Assembly: GCF_013167215.1 (NCBI RefSeq)
Contig: NZ_JABJWY010000024.1
Span: 1 to 64,000, forward strand
Length of the DNA: 64,000 nt
Direction: 5' to 3'
From: Sphingobacterium prati
Lineage (GTDB): Bacteria; Bacteroidota; Bacteroidia; Sphingobacteriales; Sphingobacteriaceae
This document shows positions 44,533 through 53,591 of this stretch, one piece after another. The stretch's first letter is position 1. The number at the start of each line of letters is the position of its first letter. The position numbers and the translations under genes were made by a program. The notes below the pieces were generated by a model. That model was not told the origin of the DNA. It worked only from the letters and a program-made list of their open reading frames with translations, and searched no databases.

Positions 44533-45656
44533 TTTATTTTCTTCGCGCTTCCATGCGTTTGTTTAATTATCCATTTCAGTATCGCCGGAAAAGTAGCGGC
44601 AATCTTTATTAAAACATTGGCCCCGAACTCATACCGTAGCACATAGGCCAAAATTCTACCAAACAAAAGACGGCGCCCAAAATTTTGTTCCCATTGCTTG
44701 ACGTAATCTATTTCCAATCGCTTACGTGATGTAATTTTGCCGATAAAATAGTCCGCAATTAGTTCTGAAGCAATTCTTGCACTCTGGATCGCCATAGCCA
44801 TCCCATTCCCGCATAAAGGATGGATAAGGCCGGCTGTATCCCCGATCATAAGTATATGATCTTCTACAATCGACTTTCTATCGAACGAAATTTGGCTAAT
44901 GGTTATTGGCTTGTCGAACAACAAGACATTCTGCTCGAAGAAATATTTTAGATGAATATTTTTGGAAAGAACATACTTCTGGTAATCAGCTATGTTTTTA
45001 TATTTTTTAAACGTCTTAACATCTGTCAGGTAACAGAGATTTATTTTGTTTTCTTCAACTTTGGAAATACCGCAATATCCTGCGCTAAAACTATGCAGGG
45101 AGATTTGGTCATCTGGAAAATCGCCAGAATAATGTGCCTTGACAGCCATCCATGTAGACGTCTTTTTAATAAAACCACGAGTCAAAAGCTGATCAAGATT
45201 AGAACGTTTACCGAAGGCCCCTAAAACAAATTTTGCTTCCAAAGCCTGTTCTTGGACGAAAACGGTAAATGTATCATCATTAAAATTTATGCGCGAGACA
45301 ATTGCATTTAATATCTTGCAACCTTGTGCTTTCACCTTGTCGTATAAAAAATTATCCAATCTGTAGCGGCTTATACCGATACCGCCTAAAGGCAGCTTCA
45401 CATCTACTGACCGCCCATGTTGCGTTGTAACATTAAGATACTGTATATAAGACGGGTACAACTCAGAGATATCTACGTTAAGCCAGCTAAAATAAGGCAA
45501 GATCTCGTTGGATAAATACTCACCGCAAACTTTATGACGAGGATAACTATGCTTCTCGATTAAAGTGACTTGCAAGCCCTGTTTCAACAGGTGTAGTGCG
45601 CTTGTAAGTCCGGCAAGACCGCCACCAATAATAATCACATCAGGCTCTGTTTTCAT
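44529..45656 (-). CDS. FAD-dependent oxidoreductase (geranylgeranyl-reductase-like)
   Basis: A 375-residue flavoprotein with the FAD-binding loop IIIGGGLAGLTSALHLL at the N-terminus, the YPRHKVCGEYLS segment and the second FAD motif GDTAGLIHPLCGNGMAMAIQS. This matches the geranylgeranyl-reductase/UbiH-like group, which hydroxylates or reduces aromatic and isoprenoid substrates. It is the first gene of the polyketide operon and probably hydroxylates the ring, giving a quinone or catechol (inference). Confidence 0.92.
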   Translation of the reverse strand: MKTEPDVIIIGGGLAGLTSALHLLKQGLQVTLIEKHSYPRHKVCGEYLSNEILPYFSWLNVDISELYPSYIQYLNVTTQHGRSVDVKLPLGGIGISRYRLDNFLYDKVKAQGCKILNAIVSRINFNDDTFTVFVQEQALEAKFVLGAFGKRSNLDQLLTRGFIKKTSTWMAVKAHYSGDFPDDQISLHSFSAGYCGISKVEENKINLCYLTDVKTFKKYKNIADYQKYVLSKNIHLKYFFEQNVLLFDKPITISQISFDRKSIVEDHILMIGDTAGLIHPLCGNGMAMAIQSARIASELIADYFIGKITSRKRLEIDYVKQWEQNFGRRLLFGRILAYVLRYEFGANVLIKIAATFPAILKWIIKQTHGSAKKIK

Positions 45657-45983
45657 CTATCCTAAATTAGCTCCCAAAAAATCACATTCAATTGCCCACG
45701 TTATACATCAATTCGCATCATAAAGCTCACTAAACGTGGATGAGATTAGCATAAAAAATAAACAAGCAAGTAAGGACCATCGCGTGATCCAACTTTAGAT
45801 AAATCTGCTTATGAAAATCTTCTTTGATAACATCTGTTATCGTTAATTAGTTTAACTTACTTACAAGGTATCAGGTTACACTGGCCCAGCTGCCCCTATA
45901 TTGTCATCTCATTTTCAGATTACAGATGTTAGGAAAACAATTTCTAAGCCAAATCGTTTAAAACATCTCATAATGGTTGGTCG
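45657..45983. other. Intergenic stretch, probable promoter region of the polyketide operon
   Basis: A 327-base AT-rich gap upstream of the seven-gene operon. No coding frame was recognised and no clear TAnnTTTG box was found on the minus strand. Confidence 0.4.
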
Positions 45984-46346
45984 ATGCCCTTTAGGTACAG
46001 GCCTGGTCGATGGTTTTATAGAACCACCTGGTTCGCTAACGATAAAAATATGAATGGAATAATCTTTAAGGACAGTAAGGTGTATATCGGATGTTCAGCA
46101 AAATTTTTATTCAAACCCGAAATTGGCCAAGAAGCAACACCAGCAATTGCAGAATTCTACGGTGGTGTAAAAGCTTATGCTGAGATAGCTAAAGTATTAT
46201 CTTCGGAAGTAATTATACGACTTGGCGAATATGTTACAGCGAATGGTATAAAGATCCCCGAAAAAATGTGGCGTCTTGTATATGTCGAGGAAAGTGACTC
46301 CTGGAATATCATGGAAAATATAGAATCGAAGTCCCATTTACTGTGA
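45984..46346 (+). CDS. Small protein of unknown function
   Basis: A 120-residue frame that I do not recognise. It contains aromatic and charged segments (RPGRWFYRTTWFANDKN), a middle part KVYIGCSAKFLFKPEIGQE and a helical tail (AIAEFYGGVKAYAEIAKVL, EKMWRLVYVEESDSWNIME). No signal peptide or membrane helix is visible. It has no operon partner and is close to the divergent polyketide operon. It may be a gene or a fragment of one. Confidence 0.4.
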   Translation: MPFRYRPGRWFYRTTWFANDKNMNGIIFKDSKVYIGCSAKFLFKPEIGQEATPAIAEFYGGVKAYAEIAKVLSSEVIIRLGEYVTANGIKIPEKMWRLVYVEESDSWNIMENIESKSHLL

Positions 46347-46396
46347 ATTGCACAAAATTGTTATTTGATTTATTTATCTAAATTGCATCTAAAAAG

Positions 46397-46747
46397 CTAT
46401 TTACCCTCAAAAAGATTCAACTTTTTGCACCAAGAAAAAAACGCCGCCAGCGTACGCTTATTCAAAATCTTATATTCGAATATTTTATACGGAGATGGAA
46501 TAGCATTAGAGTAAACGCCATCACTACAAAAGCGTAGAAACAATTTTGATTTTGCTAAATTATCTAAATTATCTATTGAAAAGCACTTGTTTTCCAAAGA
46601 AACGACACAATCTGCTTCAAGTAAATAATTGTCATTATTTGTATATCTTTTCTGTATTGAAACTTCATTCCCATTGTCCCACAAAAAGCCCACGACGTTA
46701 TATGTCAATTCTTCTACCTGATCGTTTTCTACTATTAAATAATGCAT
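46397..46747 (-). CDS. Small protein of unknown function in the SIP operon
   Basis: A 116-residue protein with no recognised domain. It starts MHYLIVENDQVEELTYNVVG, has a central acidic-aromatic stretch and ends with RTLAAFFSWCKKLNLFEGK. It follows the siderophore-interacting protein gene after 13 bases, so it is probably co-transcribed and may belong to the same iron response (inference). Confidence 0.6.
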   Translation of the reverse strand: MHYLIVENDQVEELTYNVVGFLWDNGNEVSIQKRYTNNDNYLLEADCVVSLENKCFSIDNLDNLAKSKLFLRFCSDGVYSNAIPSPYKIFEYKILNKRTLAAFFSWCKKLNLFEGK

Positions 46748-46760
46748 ATTTCTTTTTTAA

Positions 46761-47477
46761 TTAAAGTCCTTTTTTTCCTTGGAGCCAATAGCCATGATGT
46801 TTAATTCGGCCATTAATTTGCGTTTTGATGATTTTTCTAAAGTTTTGTACAGTCTTCACATTTCCAGTGAGAACAAAGTAGGCATCTAGCCAGTCGTCAT
46901 TTTTTAAAATGGTTAGATCCTTAATCCTGTCCGGATTTTCAAACAAATCTAACTTTGGAAACACAATACTGTTTTCCAACCCCAATAACTCTGGGATATG
47001 GTTATTTTCTGCATCCAACTCAAAAAGAAACCGGTACTGTTTCTTTTGACTTTGCATAATTGGCAGAAAAGAACTCGCTAAGGCAAGTGAAGTTTCATCT
47101 CCAAAAAAAACTATTTTCTCTACCGATTTGTCATAATACTTTTGTTCCGTTCGTGGCTTGTTTAACTTTATACGATCACCTGGTTTCAGTTGATTCATAA
47201 AATCGCTACCACATCCTTTACCATGTATATATACAATCAGTTTTAGTCTGTTTTTCTCATTATTTATTTCGGCAACTGTATATCTTCTGGCATCGGTCTC
47301 AGAAACACGTATATCAAAAAAAGCACCAATAGGAAATTGAAATTTTTCAAAATTTCCTTGTAAACTAATCCGTTTAACGGATCTCGACAGATATTCTGTT
47401 TGGCATACATGTATGCCAGGAATTTGAGATATAAAGAAATTCAGGGTGTCAAAAACCCATTTTGGAGCGCTTGGCAT
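46761..47477 (-). CDS. Siderophore-interacting (FAD-binding 9) protein
   Basis: A 238-residue flavin reductase. The FAD motif R-x-Y-T appears in DARRYTVAEINNEK, followed by KLIVYIHGKGCGSDFMNQLKPGD, and a C-terminal NAD(P)H-binding SIP domain (IVFFGDETSLALASSFLPI). Such proteins reduce ferric siderophores in the cytoplasm. The ATG at 47475-47477 is chosen since upstream codons do not fit the family. The gene follows an AraC regulator after 77 bases. Confidence 0.88.
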   Translation of the reverse strand: MPSAPKWVFDTLNFFISQIPGIHVCQTEYLSRSVKRISLQGNFEKFQFPIGAFFDIRVSETDARRYTVAEINNEKNRLKLIVYIHGKGCGSDFMNQLKPGDRIKLNKPRTEQKYYDKSVEKIVFFGDETSLALASSFLPIMQSQKKQYRFLFELDAENNHIPELLGLENSIVFPKLDLFENPDRIKDLTILKNDDWLDAYFVLTGNVKTVQNFRKIIKTQINGRIKHHGYWLQGKKGL

Positions 47478-47554
47478 AATCTTACATTTTTTATCGAAAC
47501 AAAGAAAGCCATTGATTTCAGTACTAAAAAGAATAAATAGTTGTAGTAATTGGA

Positions 47555-48409
47555 TTAATCGCGGTTTTTTAAACGAAACAATTTCGCACTCATGCCACAT
47601 GTCTTGGTAAACAACCGAGAAAAATAAGGATAGTCTTCGTAGCCCAATTGAAAAGCAATCTCTTTAACGGACATATCGGAGTGATAAAGCAACCGTTTAG
47701 CCTCCAAAACAATACGCTGCTGTATATGATATGAAACTGAAAAACCTGTCGCATTTCTCACGCACTCATTGAGGTAGGAAACCGAAATATTAAATTGAGC
47801 GGCATAATCCGAAGGACGTTTCAAGATATGAAATTTTCGTTCCAACAACTGGAAGAAGGCTTTATTAATACGTTCAAATCTGGAGAGTAGCGCTGGAGTT
47901 TTGGTGTATTTTAGATACAAGGAAATAAGTAAAGCTACCAAAGCATTAGTACTATCCTTTAGTAGGGGAAAATACAATTTGTCGGGGGTTCTCTTATAAA
48001 AATCAATACACAGATTATAGGTCCTTTCAATAATATCAAGATCTTTTGAATCAATCGCTAAAGGTTTTAAAGGTGTGATACTTTGCAACACATTTAGATA
48101 ATCGGAATGAATGTTTTCGTTACTAATAATTAGCATAAACATTTCTATATTCTCTACCTTCAGTGCTTTATGTACCTGGTTGGGTGATTGATAAAAGATA
48201 GTCGGTTTATCAACGAGGTATTGTTCAAAATCTATTTCAGTAAGTGTGACTCCATTTTTCTGTAAAACAAAGAAATGATAATCATGCCGATGCGCCTGCA
48301 TAGTTTCTTCGTCTTCCCAAAATGATTCGGGTGAAACTTTGGCAACAGCAATGCCATTGCCAAATTCCTTGGGCAAAGTTCTAACCGGAATATTTTTTTT
48401 GTGCTGCAT
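47555..48409 (-). CDS. AraC-family regulator
   Basis: A 284-residue regulator with a cupin-type ligand domain (about 15-110, MQAHRHDYHFFVLQKNGV, FYQSPNQVHKALKV) and a C-terminal AraC double HTH (FNISVSYLNECVRNATGFSVS, VKEIAFQLGYEDYPYFSRLF). It is closely similar in layout to the regulator at 1626-2486. It is followed by the siderophore-interacting protein gene, which it probably controls. Confidence 0.93.
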   Translation of the reverse strand: MQHKKNIPVRTLPKEFGNGIAVAKVSPESFWEDEETMQAHRHDYHFFVLQKNGVTLTEIDFEQYLVDKPTIFYQSPNQVHKALKVENIEMFMLIISNENIHSDYLNVLQSITPLKPLAIDSKDLDIIERTYNLCIDFYKRTPDKLYFPLLKDSTNALVALLISLYLKYTKTPALLSRFERINKAFFQLLERKFHILKRPSDYAAQFNISVSYLNECVRNATGFSVSYHIQQRIVLEAKRLLYHSDMSVKEIAFQLGYEDYPYFSRLFTKTCGMSAKLFRLKNRD

Positions 48410-48637
48410 TATCTTATTTTTTACGAATGTAAATTTACCGTATTACAAATTTGCTAAAAGTATTAAAATTTGCTTAACAAATGACTTATAACATCATATT
48501 TTATTATTAGCAATAAGGCATTGCTGGCAGCGACAAATATAGGTAGAAGCAATCATTTCTGATTCTAGGTACCTTATTTTTCTGGACCAGTTAAATTGCG
48601 TAACTTCATTAAAATAGATTTATTGATAGCAAATACA

Positions 48638-49279
48638 ATGGTTTCGAATGAAAATATATACCCACTTTTAAACGGACTAGTACTTGTCGGGGGGAAAAGC
48701 CAACGGATGGGCATCCCAAAAGAAAAGATCCAATGGTACGGCAAAGAACAGTGTTATTATTTGGTAGATCTGCTGAAAGCTTATTGTAAAACCGTCTATA
48801 TTTCCTGTCGGGCCGAACAGGAGGTAGAGATGAGCGACAAACTCGAAGGAGATCCGATTTATAAGTTTCTGCCCGATGTCTATACAAATATTGGCCCTTT
48901 AGGAGGTATATTGACAGCATTTGATTTGGAACCCGATCGAGCTTGGCTTGTACTCGCCTGTGATATGCCTCTCATTGACAGCGCGGCTGTCGATTTTCTG
49001 ATTCAAAGACGCGATCCCAAAAAAATAGCAACGGCATTTACAAATCCGCTAAATGGCCTTCCAGAACCATTATGTACAATATGGGAGCCAAAAGGTTGCT
49101 CGATCCTCAAACAGCTGATCGCACAAAAAAAGTTATCTCCGCGCCAGGCATTAATTCAACAACAGGTCTCGCTAATGCTAATTGGTCCTCAAGATGCAAA
49201 TATTCTCACAAATGTCAATACACACGATGAGGCCAGGTATGCAAAAGCGATTATAGCCAACAAATCTCAGGATCGCTGA
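48638..49279 (+). CDS. mobA: Molybdenum cofactor guanylyltransferase-like protein
   Basis: A 213-residue nucleotidyltransferase. The N-terminus LNGLVLVGGKSQRMGIPKEK carries the G-x-S-x-R-M-G nucleotide-binding loop, and the middle shows ACDMPLID and the late INTHDE-like VNTHDE segment of MobA. MobA adds GMP to molybdopterin to form the dinucleotide cofactor. It converges with the xanthine dehydrogenase-like operon, separated by a terminator. The start at 48638 is chosen because the family begins there; an upstream TTG extension is unlikely. Confidence 0.82.
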   Translation: MVSNENIYPLLNGLVLVGGKSQRMGIPKEKIQWYGKEQCYYLVDLLKAYCKTVYISCRAEQEVEMSDKLEGDPIYKFLPDVYTNIGPLGGILTAFDLEPDRAWLVLACDMPLIDSAAVDFLIQRRDPKKIATAFTNPLNGLPEPLCTIWEPKGCSILKQLIAQKKLSPRQALIQQQVSLMLIGPQDANILTNVNTHDEARYAKAIIANKSQDR

Positions 49280-49323
49280 GGTGCCCGCTTTAGAGCATTG
49301 ATCTACTTTCTTGTCAGTAATAG

Positions 49324-49349
49324 CGAGAGCCTGTATAATTAGGCTCTCG
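49324..49349. terminator. Bidirectional stem-loop terminator
   Basis: A perfect 9-bp stem (CGAGAGCCT with AGGCTCTCG) around an 8-base loop lies between convergent mobA and the hydroxylase operon. Confidence 0.7.
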
Positions 49350-49386
49350 TATATCGTTATTCGCAATCTTAAAGAACATTGATTTC

Positions 49387-51678
49387 CTAAACAGTCAGAT
49401 CAATTGGAAGTGTATAGATCCGTTTTCCAGTAGCAGCGTAAATTGCATTGCAGAGCGCTGGCGTAAACGGTGGTACTGGAGGCTCGCCTACGCCCGTAGG
49501 CTTCGCATCACTATCTAGGATATACACATGTATCTGTTTAGGCGAATCAGGCATCCGGATAATCTGATAGCCGTCAAAGTTACTCTGCTCTACCTCCCCA
49601 TTCTTTACCGTAATCGTGCTTTTTAGCGCAAAGCTGGCAGAAAATTGTGCCCCTCCCTCAAACTGCGATTTGATTCTGTCCACATTGACCGCCAACCCAC
49701 AGTCAACTGCATAGTACACATTGGGGATACTAATTTTTTTATCGTGACTAACTTTTACTTCCACTACACAAGCGACATAGGTCAGAAAGCTTTTATGTGC
49801 AGCAAAGCCAAGTGCGCTACCTGCAGGCATACTTTTCCCCCAACCCGATTCTTTAGCGACCCGTTCAATCACTTTTTTCATTCGACTGGTTTCCCATGGA
49901 TAGTCTTCGATCTTTTCACCATAGTTGGGATAGGTTGTCTTGATTAATTCTTGTTCAAAAGTAATATGGCGATCTTCTCCAAGCAATTCCAATGCATTAG
50001 CTACAGCGTCCAGACCTCTTGCTTCTGCAATTTCATCCAGCATGGTTGCTGCGGCAAATACTTGCGGAATATTGCGAACCGATCTCAGCCAACCGATCCG
50101 AAGATGTGCCTTTGCATCATGTGTTGCAATATTAATAGCTGGCACGTTGTATGGGAAATCCGAAGCGCCCAACATCAATTCACCATCACTGGGTTGTACA
50201 ACGGCTTGGTCTTCTGTCGCAGAGATGGACGGATTGGCAATATGATGTGCCCACCCGCTCAATTTATTTTGGCTATCGATGGTCGCCACAATGCGTTGCA
50301 CACTCATTGCATGATAGTAATCGTGACGGATATCATCTTCCCTTGTCCACTGTACTTTAATAGGCATACCGGATTCCTTGGCGAGAATAGCCGCCTCGAG
50401 TATAAAATCAGGTTTGGATTTTCGTCCGAATCCGCCACCGATCAGCGTAACATTCATTTTCACATTTTCCGCACCGATACCCAGTTCCTTTGCGACGGCA
50501 TCCCGTGCGCCCTGTGGATTCTGTGTACATGCCCATACTTCACAGCTTCCATTTTTGACTATGGCCAGCGCACAGGGTGGTTCAATGGTTGCATGCGCCA
50601 GGTAGGGAGCAATGTAGGTATGTTCGATCACTTTTTTTGCATTGCCCTTGGCGGCATTGAAATCACCGCGTTTACGACGTAGTGTCCCTTCCTGGGCGAC
50701 CGTCTGCTTGAGCTCTTCAATTTGTTTGGCGGAGTCGTAGCCGGCGTTGGGTCCCAATTCCCATTCCACCTCTAATAGATCGCGTGCTTTGATCGCTGCC
50801 CATGTATTTTCGGCGATCACGGCCACGCCACTAAGTGGTCTTGACAGGGTTGCTGGTAGGCCAGCACCTTTGATTGTAATCACTTTGACGACACCAGGTA
50901 CAGCAAGTGCTTTGCGATCGTTGACCGATTTTACACTCCCTCCAACAACAGGACAGCGCTTGATCACGGCGATTTTCATTCCTTCGACAATAGCATCGAT
51001 CCCGAAAACTGCTTTGCCTGTTACAATATCGTGCAAATCAATAATCGGGGTTTCTTTCCCAATCATATTGAAGTGCTGCCTGTCCTTCAGCTTGATCTCG
51101 GAAACTTTTGGAACTGGCAGGGACAATGCCGTATGCACCAGATCTCCAAAATCTTTTTTCCTGCTTGATCCAAGTTGGATAACCTGTCCATTTTGGGTAT
51201 CTAACTTAGTTACGTCGACCTGCCATTCTTTGGCAGCAGCACGCAAGAGCAATAACCTAGCAATGGCTCCAGCCTCCCGCATGGGTTTATAGAACATCCG
51301 TACCGAGAATGAACCATCAGTATTTTGATTTCCATATTTCTTTTCATCTCCTTCGGCTTGTATAATCTCCACCTTATTCCAGTCGGCCCCCATTTCATCA
51401 GCTATGATCAGCGGCAGCGAGGTCCGAATCCCCTGTCCCATCTCTGATCGATGGGCGACAATCGTTACTTTGCCATCTGAAGCTATGCTCAGATAGACAT
51501 TGGGGGCCAAAGTTGCCAGCTTCTTACCTTTATTGTCACAACTAAAAAAACTAACGCCGAGTATCAGTCCACCGGTTAGCAGGCCACTGTTTTTTAAAAA
51601 GTCACGTCTGGAAACACTAAAAATCTCCGAATCGACCCTTGCGGTCTTTCTTTTTTGAAAAGGAGTTAATATATTCAT
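49387..51678 (-). CDS. Molybdopterin-binding subunit of a xanthine dehydrogenase/isoquinoline oxidoreductase-type enzyme
   Basis: A 763-residue large subunit of the molybdenum hydroxylase family. A twin-arginine-type start (SRRDFLKNSGLLTGGLILG) with a following cysteine suggests export or lipid anchoring. Family motifs include VAHRSEMGQGIRTSLPLIIADEM, TLIGGGFGRKSKPDFILEAA and KPTGVGEPPVPPFTPALCNAI. It binds the dinucleotide cofactor and hydroxylates an aldehyde or N-heterocycle. The 2Fe-2S partner is encoded 24 bases upstream. The substrate is not readable. Confidence 0.92.
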   Translation of the reverse strand: MNILTPFQKRKTARVDSEIFSVSRRDFLKNSGLLTGGLILGVSFFSCDNKGKKLATLAPNVYLSIASDGKVTIVAHRSEMGQGIRTSLPLIIADEMGADWNKVEIIQAEGDEKKYGNQNTDGSFSVRMFYKPMREAGAIARLLLLRAAAKEWQVDVTKLDTQNGQVIQLGSSRKKDFGDLVHTALSLPVPKVSEIKLKDRQHFNMIGKETPIIDLHDIVTGKAVFGIDAIVEGMKIAVIKRCPVVGGSVKSVNDRKALAVPGVVKVITIKGAGLPATLSRPLSGVAVIAENTWAAIKARDLLEVEWELGPNAGYDSAKQIEELKQTVAQEGTLRRKRGDFNAAKGNAKKVIEHTYIAPYLAHATIEPPCALAIVKNGSCEVWACTQNPQGARDAVAKELGIGAENVKMNVTLIGGGFGRKSKPDFILEAAILAKESGMPIKVQWTREDDIRHDYYHAMSVQRIVATIDSQNKLSGWAHHIANPSISATEDQAVVQPSDGELMLGASDFPYNVPAINIATHDAKAHLRIGWLRSVRNIPQVFAAATMLDEIAEARGLDAVANALELLGEDRHITFEQELIKTTYPNYGEKIEDYPWETSRMKKVIERVAKESGWGKSMPAGSALGFAAHKSFLTYVACVVEVKVSHDKKISIPNVYYAVDCGLAVNVDRIKSQFEGGAQFSASFALKSTITVKNGEVEQSNFDGYQIIRMPDSPKQIHVYILDSDAKPTGVGEPPVPPFTPALCNAIYAATGKRIYTLPIDLTV

Positions 51679-51702
51679 GCTATCTCTGCTTTAAGTGAAG
51701 CC

Positions 51703-52173
51703 CTACCCGGTTGTGACCGGCGTACCGGCCGCTTCCAAGATGGCAGCTTTAATTCGATTATATGTTCCACAACGACATAAATTGCCTTGCATGGCCTGTT
51801 CGACTTCCTGTTCTGAAGGCTTGGCATTTTTTTTCAACAGCGCAGCTGCGTTCATAATCTGCCCTGTCTGGCAATAGCCACATTGAGGGACCACAAATTT
51901 CTCCCAGGCTTCCTGAACAGGGTGATCCCCGGCTTCAGAAAGACCTTCTATCGTGGTCACTTTACCATCTCCTATTGCTGAAATTGGAAATGAACAGGAT
52001 CGGATTGCGGTATCATTAAGGTGCACTGTGCACGCGCCGCACAGGGCTTTCCCACAGCCAAATTTGGTCCCCTTCAGACCAATAATATCGCGGAGCACCC
52101 ACAGCAAAGGCATATCCTCCATGACATCAACATCATGCTTTTTACCGTTAACCAAAATTGAAAATTTTGCCAT
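51703..52173 (-). CDS. 2Fe-2S subunit of the molybdenum hydroxylase
   Basis: A 156-residue ferredoxin-like protein with two 2Fe-2S sites: [15 protein letters not shown] (plus the later CSF cysteine) and [10 protein letters not shown] with [11 protein letters not shown]. It transfers electrons from the molybdenum centre. It begins a two-gene operon with the large subunit and is divergent from xdhC. Confidence 0.93.
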   Translation of the reverse strand: MAKFSILVNGKKHDVDVMEDMPLLWVLRDIIGLKGTKFGCGKALCGACTVHLNDTAIRSCSFPISAIGDGKVTTIEGLSEAGDHPVQEAWEKFVVPQCGYCQTGQIMNAAALLKKNAKPSEQEVEQAMQGNLCRCGTYNRIKAAILEAAGTPVTTG

Positions 52174-52454
52174 AATCGTTATTTTTTTCTTGCTTCTACA
52201 AATTTCATTTAATCAATTGAATTGGTTTTGTTTCTGCCGTAATAATAAGACAAGTTTTCACTTATGTATTCGCTTTCAGCACATTCGGCATCAAAATTCT
52301 TATTTAAATTAATCAATTAATTGTAGATTTTATGGATGTTTTTGCCATTATTACAGTTTTCGTGTTTTTTACCATGTAAATCGTTAAATTTGATAAACGG
52401 CATTGTAATAAAAGCACTGTCCAATTTTATGATTATAGCATTGTCCGTATTTGC

Positions 52455-53585
52455 ATGAAAGAGATAAGAGACATTTTGATAGCTGCAGGTGTAGCCGCTT
52501 CCGAAAACCGTTCGATGGCCCTCGCGACAGTGGTCAAGGTCGAGGGCTCCTCGTACCGCAGGCCTGGTGCCCGTATGTTGGTAACCGAAGATGGACAGAT
52601 GACAGGCGCAATCAGCGGTGGCTGTCTCGAAGGTGATGCGTTGAAAAAGGCCCTAGTGGCAATACACCAGCGCAAAAATAGACTTGTTAGTTACGATACA
52701 AATACTGAGGAGGGGTCAGCAATTGGTCTGCAGCTCGGATGCAATGGGATTATCCATATTCTTTTTGAATACGTTGATTTGCAACAGGCCAACCATCCCA
52801 TTACATTGTTGGAATGCGTATTAAAGCAGCGTGCTGAGATACTGTTGATCACCTGTTTTTCAACACAAAGACTAAGTGAACAACGCGGAACTATCCTTGT
52901 AATCGATAGCTACGGAGATAAAAAGTCCACATCCGACCCTTTATTATCGAAGCTAGCCGATCATATTGTGCTCGCCACCGCAAAACGGCAATCTGTGCTT
53001 ACGGCGGTCCAGCTAGACGGAAAACACTGCGAGGCTTTTATTGAATACCTCCCCCCAAACATACAGCTAATCATTGCTGGAGCGGGCAATGACGTCCAGC
53101 CTCTTGTGGATACAGCTAAGCTGTTGGGCTGGGAAGTCATCGTCGTGGAGGGGCGGGCAAGCCATGTGACAGCAGCACGATTCCCCAAAGCTGATCAGCT
53201 CATCCTATCTGCGGCAGATGAGGTGCTTCAAAAAATAAACATCGATCCGTGTACGGCTATTGTATTGATGACACATAATTATCATTATGACCTTACGCTC
53301 CTAAAAAACTTAATTCATACGCCTACCAGCTACATTGGTTCGTTGGGGCCAAAGACTAAACTACTTCGGATGTTTGAGGATCTGAAACAAGCAGGACTCG
53401 AACTTACTGAAACGCAGAAAGAAATTGTTCATGGCCCTGTGGGGCTTGATATTGGTGCTGAAACTTCCGAAGAAATCGCAATCGCTATTGTCGCTGAAAT
53501 CAAGGCTGTACTAAGTAATCGTCGTGGAGGTTCGCTCAAATTTCTGGCGACAAAAATACATACTGAAAATCCCTTAATACTTTAA
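52455..53585 (+). CDS. XdhC-family molybdenum cofactor chaperone
   Basis: A 376-residue protein of the XdhC/CoxI family. The N-terminal part carries MALATVVKVEGSSYRRPGARML and GAISGGCLEGD, and the C-terminal Rossmann part has IAGAGNDVQPLVDTAKLLGWEV and YIGSLGPKTKLLRM. XdhC binds the cofactor, assists its sulfuration and inserts it into xanthine dehydrogenase-type enzymes, matching the divergent hydroxylase genes. It starts the nine-gene cofactor operon. Confidence 0.92.
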   Translation: MKEIRDILIAAGVAASENRSMALATVVKVEGSSYRRPGARMLVTEDGQMTGAISGGCLEGDALKKALVAIHQRKNRLVSYDTNTEEGSAIGLQLGCNGIIHILFEYVDLQQANHPITLLECVLKQRAEILLITCFSTQRLSEQRGTILVIDSYGDKKSTSDPLLSKLADHIVLATAKRQSVLTAVQLDGKHCEAFIEYLPPNIQLIIAGAGNDVQPLVDTAKLLGWEVIVVEGRASHVTAARFPKADQLILSAADEVLQKINIDPCTAIVLMTHNYHYDLTLLKNLIHTPTSYIGSLGPKTKLLRMFEDLKQAGLELTETQKEIVHGPVGLDIGAETSEEIAIAIVAEIKAVLSNRRGGSLKFLATKIHTENPLIL

Positions 53586-53591
53586 AACGCT

